Assembly: GCA_027325115.1 (NCBI GenBank)
Contig: DAHWFG010000192.1
Span: 1-5,023, forward strand
DNA length: 5,023 nt
Reading direction: 5' to 3'
Origin: JAKBCQ01 sp021807585
Lineage (GTDB): Bacteria; Planctomycetota; Planctomycetia; Isosphaerales; Isosphaeraceae
Shown here: positions 1 through 4,306 of the stretch, piece by piece
How positions within the stretch are numbered: the first letter of the stretch is position 1
Layout: every line of letters begins with the position of its first letter
Translations under genes and position numbers: made by a program
The notes under the pieces: generated by a model
Databases searched by the model: none
Seen by the model: only the letters and a program-made list of their open reading frames with translations
Told to the model about the DNA's origin: nothing

Positions 1-1
1 G

Positions 2-397
2 TGCTTTCAAAATGACGTTTCTCTTCCTTCATATGGCCCATTGAAATTGACCTGGATCGGTTTGACCGATCGCGACGTTGATCTGTTCGACGATCCTCGC
101 GACGCGTCGTCGCGGGGTGATTTCCACAAGGTCGAGGCCAAAACCGACGGCCTGCGAGCGAAGCCGGCCGATTATCGCCGGCTTAAGATCGATGACTTCG
201 ACCTCATCGATTCCGACCCGTTTTTGATCGACGACGCGGATGAAACCATCCATCTGATCGACGACCAGCCGCTCGATTTCATCGACGAACTCGAAGAGTT
301 CGATGAGATGCTGGTTCTTGGTGACGACGAGTTGGAGTCGTTTGATCCTCATCAACCCGAACGCGACGCGATCGCACCCAAGCGACGATCGGCGTAA
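2..397 (+). CDS. Acidic hypothetical protein, probable C-terminal fragment
   Basis: The frame is open from the left edge to a TAA at 395-397. The first possible in-window start is TTG at 41, but no Shine-Dalgarno sequence precedes it, so the real start is probably upstream and this is the tail of a larger gene. The visible part is about 130 residues and very acidic: its middle is rich in Asp, Glu, Ile, Leu and Phe (IDD, LIDD, FIDE and EEFDE runs), and it ends in a short basic stretch (PKRRSA). Codon third positions are mostly G or C. I recognise no family, membrane segment or catalytic motif. The opposite strand also has an open frame (355 down to 29) with normal-looking codons, so the coding strand is not certain; I prefer the plus strand because it continues through the edge and matches the direction of the initiator gene. 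A tail-like, acidic, low-complexity region is the most that can be claimed. Confidence 0.4.
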   Translation, partial: CFQNDVSLPSYGPLKLTWIGLTDRDVDLFDDPRDASSRGDFHKVEAKTDGLRAKPADYRRLKIDDFDLIDSDPFLIDDADETIHLIDDQPLDFIDELEEFDEMLVLGDDELESFDPHQPERDAIAPKRRSA

Positions 398-423
398 GCT
401 CTTTCAAGTCTTTCACGGGAAAC

Positions 424-477
424 AACCGGCGCGGTTTGACAGGTTTGCTTTGTAAGCCTGAAGAATCGTCGCCGGTT
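424..477. repeat. Nested inverted repeat downstream of the first open frame
   Basis: AACCGGCG at 424-431 is perfectly inverted as CGCCGGTT at 470-477. Inside it AGGTTT (441-446) pairs with AAGCCT (454-459), allowing one G-T wobble, around a 7-base loop. It starts 26 bases after the stop codon at 397, so it could help end that transcript, but no T-run follows. It could instead be a structural element at the left border of the origin. Confidence 0.45.
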
Positions 478-558
478 GAATCCACATCGCAATCGCAACA
501 ATCGCAATGATCTCAATGATCGCCGCAATCAGAACATTCGCCATAACCACTTTGTTTC

Positions 559-578
559 AACGACCTTGCGGGGAGGAT
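559..578 (+). repeat. Degenerate outlying iteron
   Basis: This 20-base stretch matches the iteron consensus at 14 of 20 positions, keeping CGACC at 561-565 and CGGGGAGGA at 569-577. It lies 135 bases upstream of the first good iteron. It may be a decayed or low-affinity initiator site. Confidence 0.4.
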
Positions 579-669
579 TCCAACTTCCTCGTAGGCGATT
601 CAACGGTTCGGGAAGGAAACTCAATGGCTTGCGGGCTCAAGACGACCGGGAAAGATGGGGGGTTGGTAT

Positions 670-688
670 CGATCGCCGAACGCGATCG
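670..688. repeat. Hairpin-forming inverted repeat beside the iteron array
   Basis: CGATCGC (670-676) and GCGATCG (682-688) are perfect 7-base inverted arms around the loop CGAAC. The element ends 5 bases before the first iteron. Each arm carries CGATCG, a word strongly enriched across this window, so it may be a host-protein or methylation site, or simply part of that enrichment. Confidence 0.45.
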
Positions 689-693
689 GGAAC

Positions 694-886
694 TCCGACC
701 ATCCGGGGAGGAATTGGCGAATCGCTCCGACCAACGGGGGAGGAAACGGCGGGAATGGACCGACCAACGGGGGAGGAACGGGATGATCGCTCCGACCAAC
801 CGGGGAGGAATTTCCGACCAACCGGGGAGGAAATATTGGGGAACTCCGACCAACCGGGGAGGAATTTCCGACCAACCGGGGAGGAA
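694..886 (+). repeat. Array of seven 20-bp iterons (initiator binding sites)
   Basis: Seven direct repeats of consensus TCCGACCAACCGGGGAGGAA lie at 694-713, 726-745, 759-778, 791-810, 813-832, 845-864 and 867-886. The last four are identical. The first has T for A at position 9, the second and third have G for C at position 11, and the third starts with A. Start-to-start distances are 32, 33, 32, 22, 32 and 22 bases, close to three or two helical turns, so all sites face one side of the DNA. Copies 4-5 and 6-7 form 2-bp-spaced pairs. Direct repeats just upstream of an initiator gene are the hallmark of iteron-controlled plasmid origins; binding by the 909-residue protein encoded downstream is inferred. 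Confidence 0.9.
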
Positions 887-891
887 ATTTG

Positions 892-907
892 ACGTAACTC
901 CTTACGT
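892..907. promoter_or_regulatory. Perfect inverted repeat, candidate operator
   Basis: ACGTAA (892-897) and TTACGT (902-907) are perfect inverted arms around CTCC. The site begins 5 bases after the last iteron and about 108 bases before the rep start codon, where the rep promoter should lie. Arms of this size fit a dimeric repressor or an inverted initiator site. Function is inferred from position only. Confidence 0.35.
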
Positions 908-960
908 GCGTTGCGCGATTTTTACCCAATACTCTTAAACTTAGCTAGTTAAAAACAACA
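908..960. other. AT-rich segment, candidate unwinding element and rep promoter region
   Basis: Between the inverted repeat and the leader hairpin the DNA is clearly richer in A and T than the iteron block (for example 917-955). It includes the palindrome TAGCTA at 942-947. In iteron plasmids the duplex is first opened in such a segment next to the iterons. It is also the only reasonable place for the rep promoter, but I see no convincing pair: TTGCGC (911-916) with TTAAAC (935-940) is the best I can offer and it is weak. Confidence 0.4.
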
Positions 961-993
961 ACAACGAGTAATCTGCGTCGTCGTCGTTTTTTT
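951..993. promoter_or_regulatory. Hairpin in the rep mRNA leader
   Basis: The AAC-repeat arm (952-967) and the TCG-repeat/T-run arm (978-993) can fold around a 10-base loop. On the plus-strand RNA 13 of 16 positions pair (two A-C and one C-U mismatches). On the minus strand 15 of 16 pair if G-U is allowed, and the 3' arm ends in a T-run, so the fold is better for an antisense RNA. It ends 8 bases before the Shine-Dalgarno site and could affect translation or end an antisense transcript. Confidence 0.35.
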
Positions 994-1001
994 ACCAAGC
1001 C

Positions 1002-1006
1002 GGAGG
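1002..1006 (+). promoter_or_regulatory. Shine-Dalgarno site of rep, inside an iteron-like sequence
   Basis: GGAGG is followed by 8 bases and then ATG at 1015, which fixes the start of the initiator gene. The stretch 994-1008 (ACCAAGCCGGAGGAA) closely resembles the iteron core ACCAACCGGGGAGGAA, differing by a small internal rearrangement, so the initiator might bind its own translation start region. Confidence 0.8.
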
Positions 1007-1014
1007 AATTCGCC

Positions 1015-3744
1015 ATGACGTCATCTCGACACGATCCGTCGAACCCGGCGTCCAATCGCGTGGAATCATCTGAGAATGCAACCGATCGATCCGAGGGGGA
1101 TCGGACGCGGTTGGAATTGAAAACGTCGACAGATTTGCAAACGGCGATGGACATGACGAACGCGGTCGAGGAGAAAGACGACGGGGCGCTCGCTCGCCGA
1201 ATCGAGGCGTCGGATCGTCGTGACGAGGCGGGCGATCGCGATGACGACGCTCTCTCCCTGACGGCGCGGTTGCAAGCACAGCCTTCGAGCCTGGGATCTC
1301 CCTCGCCGGTTGGATCATGCACACAAGAGCCCCTCTCGCCTATTGGATCATGCACGCAAGAGCCCCCCTCCCCTGTTCCTCCTGTTCCGTCGCCTCCGGG
1401 ACGACTTCAGGGAAACGACGACGCGAGCCATCGCAATGTGGAATTGCTGTGCGCATCGTTCGGGTCGAATTCGCGCCGCGGATCGAATCAAGCGAATCTC
1501 AATAAAAACATCAAGGTGAACGATCAATCGATCAAGGACGCGCGGGTCAAAGCGTTGTTCCGGATCGGCGAGATCTCGTTATTTACGCTCGACGACGCGA
1601 TCAATCCTTCGAACGAAGCGATCGGTTACAAAGACGAATCGCGATCGATCGAAATCGACGTTTCGGTTGATGAAGATAAAAATGCCGATCAAACCGAAGC
1701 GGTCGGAACGATCGATGATATCGGGATGTTTGATCAGGTTGATATGAGCGAATCGGCCGAGATTGACGATCGAGCGGGTTCGGCGGAATGCGATCGGATC
1801 GACGCGGCGCCGCTTTCGACGCGGGATGAGAACGAGATCGCCGATGCGCGGATGATTCCGTTCTCCGAAGGGATGCTGGGAAAGGACGAGCTCAATCTCG
1901 CCGAGTTCCCGATCTCGCTTTTATGCGAGCACGCGCCCGTCGGTCAGAACACGATTGAATTTCATGATCAAGTGAGGGATTCATCACGCAATCGCAACGT
2001 CGTTCGGAAGCTGACGGTGACGGCGTCGGAAAAATACGGCCTGCCGACGGTGAAAGACGACGACGTGATTCTTTGTTTGATACAGTTGAGCAAAGAGGCG
2101 CTTGAGTGCAATCGGCGGACGATTCGGTTTTCACCGTCGCAGATTCTTCAAATGCTCGGTTGGCCCGATAAGGGGCAGAATTACAAGCGTGTGGCGCTCG
2201 CGCTGCACCGCTGGCTTTCGGTATCGCTGCATTACGAAAATTCGTGGTGGGACAAGGCGACCCAAGATTGGACGACGCGGGCGTTTCATGTGATCGAAAG
2301 CTTTGAGATCGGCGCGCACAAGGGAGGTCGAGGGCCGACGGTTCGCGCGGGGATCTTCACCTGGAGCGAAACCGTCTTTCAGAGCTTTCAGGCGGGTTAT
2401 ATCAAACGGCTCGACTTTTACAATTACCTCAAGCTGCGACTGCCGACTTCAAAGCGGATGTACCGGTTTTTGGACAAACGCTTTTACCACGGCCCCGAAT
2501 GGGATTTCGACCTTCGCCAATTCGCACATGAACATATCGGGTTAAGCCGGTCTTACACCGACAACGGCAAGCTCAAAGAGAAGCTGAACCCGGCGATCGA
2601 CGAGCTGACCGAGGCGGGCTTCATCGAGCCGCTTCCGGCTTGCGAGCGTTATACGAAGGTCGGTCGGAGCGCGTGGCGGATCCGTTTTTCGCAACGCTTC
2701 GAGCCCAAGTCTTCGATCAATCGTATGAAGATGGAAGAGAAAGTTGAAGGCGAGAAACCGCTCGCGGCGCCCGTCGAACGACCGTCTTTGGGTGAGATTG
2801 GACGAGGAATATCGGCGGAATCGGCTCGAGGCGATTCGGCTCATCGGGTTGAATCGGGTCGGGTTGAATCGGCTCATCAGGGAGAATCGGGTCGGGTTGA
2901 ATCGGCTCATCGGGTTGAATCGGGTCGGGTTGAATCGGCTCGAGCGAGTTCGGGTCAAGATGAATCGGAAGCACCCCCCCTGCTCTCTTCGAGCGTCGGC
3001 GAGCTTGCGAAGAAGCCGCAAACGAAGCCGCAAACGAAGGCGAGGTTCAAGCCGCAACCGTCGCGCAAGGCGATGCGTCGCGAGCCGCGGAATGAGGAAC
3101 CTCGCGGTTTGATCGAGAGCAAGCAAAAGGAGATGAACGAGCCGCAATTGAAGGAGCAATCGAGTCGGGCGCCGGTTCAACACGTGGAGATCGCTCCGCT
3201 TGCGAGCCTGTTGATCGATCGAGGGATCAGCGAGGCGACGGCGCGCGATCTCGTCGCGACGTTTCCCGCCGAACGGATCGAGAAACAGATCGAGGCGTTT
3301 GATTATTTGGTGCGGCGGCAAGACAAGAAAATCTCACGGAGCCCCGCGGGATATCTGGTGAAGGCGATTCAGGTGAATTACGCCCCCCCTACCCGATTCG
3401 AGACCGCCGAGGCGCGAGAAAAGCGGCTCGCCGAGGCCGATCGGAACCGGATTGAGATCGAACGGAAGCTCACCGAATCGGTCACGAAACGTCACTCGGA
3501 ATGGGATTCGCAGGTTGAAGCGTATTGGAAGACGCTGAGCCCTGAACGTCAGAAGGAAGTTGAGACCGAGGCGCTCGATGCGACGAACGGAGTGTTTCGC
3601 AGGCATTACGAAAAACAACAGGCGGCGATCCGAGCGGGCAAAATTCAAGGCGAACTGACGCTCGATTACCGCAAAGCGATCCTCACGGGTTACATCGAGA
3701 AGCTGATCGAAGACGAACAAAAAGGAAAAGAACCGAAGGCGTAA
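1015..3744 (+). CDS. Large plasmid replication initiator protein, RepA/RPA family
   Basis: This 909-residue cytoplasmic protein should bind the upstream iterons and start replication. ATG 1015 is chosen because GGAGG lies 8 bases before it. Residues 1-290 are an acidic, low-complexity extension with an 11-residue SPVGSCTQEPL-type duplication (97-118). The core, about 291-560, has features I recall from the replication initiator protein A family: DELNLAEFP (291-299), the segment around SEKYGLPTVKDDDV (338-351), an RTIRFSPSQILQMLGW helix region (368-383, with one residue preceding T369) and YRFLDKRFYH (483-492), ending near AWRIRF (553-558). Residues 607-639 are three 11-residue ESAHRVESGRV repeats, followed by a Lys/Pro/Arg-rich linker. 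Residues 723-795 (LLIDRGISEATARDL to SPAGYLVKAI and YAPP) form a second conserved-looking domain, also seen in related initiators. The end, 796-909, is highly charged and probably helical or coiled coil. Typical RepA proteins of this type are roughly 300-500 residues, so this one is unusually long. Family assignment is from memory of motifs; I am confident it is an initiator and less sure of the role of the extensions. Confidence 0.88.
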   Translation: MTSSRHDPSNPASNRVESSENATDRSEGDRTRLELKTSTDLQTAMDMTNAVEEKDDGALARRIEASDRRDEAGDRDDDALSLTARLQAQPSSLGSPSPVGSCTQEPLSPIGSCTQEPPSPVPPVPSPPGRLQGNDDASHRNVELLCASFGSNSRRGSNQANLNKNIKVNDQSIKDARVKALFRIGEISLFTLDDAINPSNEAIGYKDESRSIEIDVSVDEDKNADQTEAVGTIDDIGMFDQVDMSESAEIDDRAGSAECDRIDAAPLSTRDENEIADARMIPFSEGMLGKDELNLAEFPISLLCEHAPVGQNTIEFHDQVRDSSRNRNVVRKLTVTASEKYGLPTVKDDDVILCLIQLSKEALECNRRTIRFSPSQILQMLGWPDKGQNYKRVALALHRWLSVSLHYENSWWDKATQDWTTRAFHVIESFEIGAHKGGRGPTVRAGIFTWSETVFQSFQAGYIKRLDFYNYLKLRLPTSKRMYRFLDKRFYHGPEWDFDLRQFAHEHIGLSRSYTDNGKLKEKLNPAIDELTEAGFIEPLPACERYTKVGRSAWRIRFSQRFEPKSSINRMKMEEKVEGEKPLAAPVERPSLGEIGRGISAESARGDSAHRVESGRVESAHQGESGRVESAHRVESGRVESARASSGQDESEAPPLLSSSVGELAKKPQTKPQTKARFKPQPSRKAMRREPRNEEPRGLIESKQKEMNEPQLKEQSSRAPVQHVEIAPLASLLIDRGISEATARDLVATFPAERIEKQIEAFDYLVRRQDKKISRSPAGYLVKAIQVNYAPPTRFETAEAREKRLAEADRNRIEIERKLTESVTKRHSEWDSQVEAYWKTLSPERQKEVETEALDATNGVFRRHYEKQQAAIRAGKIQGELTLDYRKAILTGYIEKLIEDEQKGKEPKA
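1303..1368 (+). repeat. Two 33-bp tandem repeats inside rep (N-terminal)
   Basis: Copies at 1303-1335 and 1336-1368 share GGATCATGCAC and CAAGAGCCCC blocks with few differences, giving an 11-residue protein repeat (SPVGSCTQEPL then SPIGSCTQEPP). A proline-rich remnant follows. Each copy holds one of the few cysteines in the extension. Confidence 0.8.
2833..2931 (+). repeat. Three 33-bp tandem repeats inside rep (linker)
   Basis: Three 33-bp units (2833-2865, 2866-2898, 2899-2931) alternate GAATCGGCTCAT and GAATCGGGTCGGGTT blocks. They encode DSAHRV/ESAHQG/ESAHRV, each followed by ESGRV. Partial copies flank the run on both sides. It lies between the RepA core and the C-terminal domain, so it is likely a flexible linker whose length can vary by slippage. 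Confidence 0.85.
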
Positions 3745-3783
3745 GGCGATCGAATTGAATGTCGAACGTGATTGGAAAAGATC

Positions 3784-3825
3784 AAGGTGATCGATTCGAC
3801 CCCCTCCCCTGGCGGATCACTTTTT
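3784..3825 (+). terminator. Terminator-like hairpin after rep
   Basis: GTGATC (3787-3792) pairs with GATCAC (3815-3820). One G-T and two A-T pairs extend the stem to 9 bp (3784-3792 with 3815-3823). The loop is 22 bases, and the 3' arm runs into TTTTT (3821-3825). It begins 40 bases after the rep stop. The long loop makes it a moderate rather than ideal intrinsic terminator. Confidence 0.5.
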
Positions 3826-4026
3826 GTGGGCGTGTGATTCTGGGACAGATTCTGTGACGGCGGAATGCTTGGTTCTGGGAAGTGAGGTGTTTGGAAACAA
3901 GTCAACCGAGGTGTGATCTCGAAGCGAATTGTGGCAAAGAACCTGGCGAGGCGCCTTCTTCATGAACTTGGCATTGAGACAATGCCGACGGATCCGATCG
4001 TCAAGGCGACCTTCGCTTTCAGACAA
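3826..4026. other. Intergenic stretch without a supported gene
   Basis: This stretch holds a small palindrome, ACAGA T TCTGT (3845-3855), and a GTG at 3913 that opens a frame to 4278. That frame lacks a properly spaced Shine-Dalgarno (GAGGT touches the GTG), and most of it is the 78-bp repeats. Its first part reads as VAKNLARRLLHELGIETMPT, which looks protein-like, so a remnant of a broken gene is possible. The reverse frame 4194 down to 3817 is equally open and equally unsupported. Confidence 0.4.
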
Positions 4027-4248
4027 AGCGTTCCCCACGCGACTTTTGGATTGCGGCTTTGGACGTCGGCTTGCCGGCAGTGCGGGAGAGGCATTCTCCC
4101 GGTCAGCGTTCCCCACGCGGATTGTGGGTTTCGGCCTGGAACATCGGCTTGCCGTCAGAGCGGAAGCGTCATTCTCCCGGTCAGCGTTCCCCACGCGGAT
4201 TGTGGGTTGCGGCCTGGAACATCGGCTTGCCGGCAGTGCGGGAGAGGC
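4027..4248. repeat. Three 78-bp tandem repeats with internal hairpins
   Basis: Copies lie at 4027-4104, 4105-4182 and 4183-4248, the third truncated after 66 bases. Each starts AGCGTTCCCCACGCG. By hand count copies 1 and 2 match at 64 of 78 bases, and copies 2 and 3 at 60 of 66. CGGGAGA (4083-4089) and TCTCCCG (4095-4101) form a perfect hairpin at the copy 1-2 junction; CCCAC (4112-4116) and GTGGG (4124-4128) form another. The unit is 26 codons long, so all frames can stay open, but differences are spread over codon positions (3, 4 and 7 between copies 1 and 2). This argues against coding. Confidence 0.85.
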
Positions 4249-4261
4249 GTCATCACTGGCG

Positions 4262-4306
4262 TCGTATTGCTAACATAACATCTTAATTCATAATGATTTA
4301 CATCAA
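4262..4306 (+). promoter_or_regulatory. AT-rich island with promoter-like sequence
   Basis: A sharply AT-rich stretch separates the two repeat blocks. TTGCTA (4267-4272) and CATAAT (4289-4294) are spaced by 16 bases and match 4 of 6 and 5 of 6 of the sigma-70 consensus. Transcription would start near 4301 and enter the octamer array, where no plus-strand gene follows. It could be chance in AT-rich DNA. Confidence 0.3.

Larger units (their letters stand above)
398..1014. other. Gene-free putative replication origin (oriV) and rep leader
   Basis: These 617 bases carry no supportable gene but a dense set of signals in the usual order of an iteron-type plasmid origin: inverted repeats, seven 20-bp iterons, an AT-rich segment, then the initiator gene. 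Open frames crossing it (for example 476-892 and 507-938) are explained by the iterons reading through as repeated RPTGEE or DQPGR peptides. I found no consensus DnaA box (TTATCCACA); the closest is GAATCCACA at 478-486, matching 7 of 9. The segment 478-540 is a loose run of short CAATCG and AATGATC words. Origin function is inferred from layout. Confidence 0.75.

Noticed and set aside
29..355. Minus-strand frame opposite the acidic partial gene
   Set aside because: Codons look acceptable, but it lacks a clear ribosome-binding site and the plus frame continues through the window edge. The choice is not certain.
478..486. DnaA box
   Set aside because: GAATCCACA matches only 7 of 9 consensus bases and lies more than 200 bases from the iterons.
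694..886. CRISPR array
   Set aside because: The repeats are 20 bp with spacers of 2 or 12-13 bases, far too short and similar for CRISPR spacers; position upstream of an initiator fits iterons.
557..929. Minus-strand open frames rich in PPRLVG or PRWS repeats
   Set aside because: They are the iterons read in reverse, with no independent coding evidence.
476..938. Plus-strand open frames with repeated RPTGEE or DQPGR peptides
   Set aside because: The repeats are the iterons translated; there is no Shine-Dalgarno site tied to a start and spacing alternates between multiples and non-multiples of 3.
2542..3321. Long minus-strand frame inside rep (259 residues)
   Set aside because: It is Arg/Leu-rich and carries the antisense of the 33-bp repeats; the opposite strand holds recognisable initiator motifs.
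3817..4278. Open frames on both strands across the 78-bp repeats
   Set aside because: A 78-bp unit keeps any frame open. Differences between copies are not concentrated at codon third positions, and starts lack good ribosome-binding sites.
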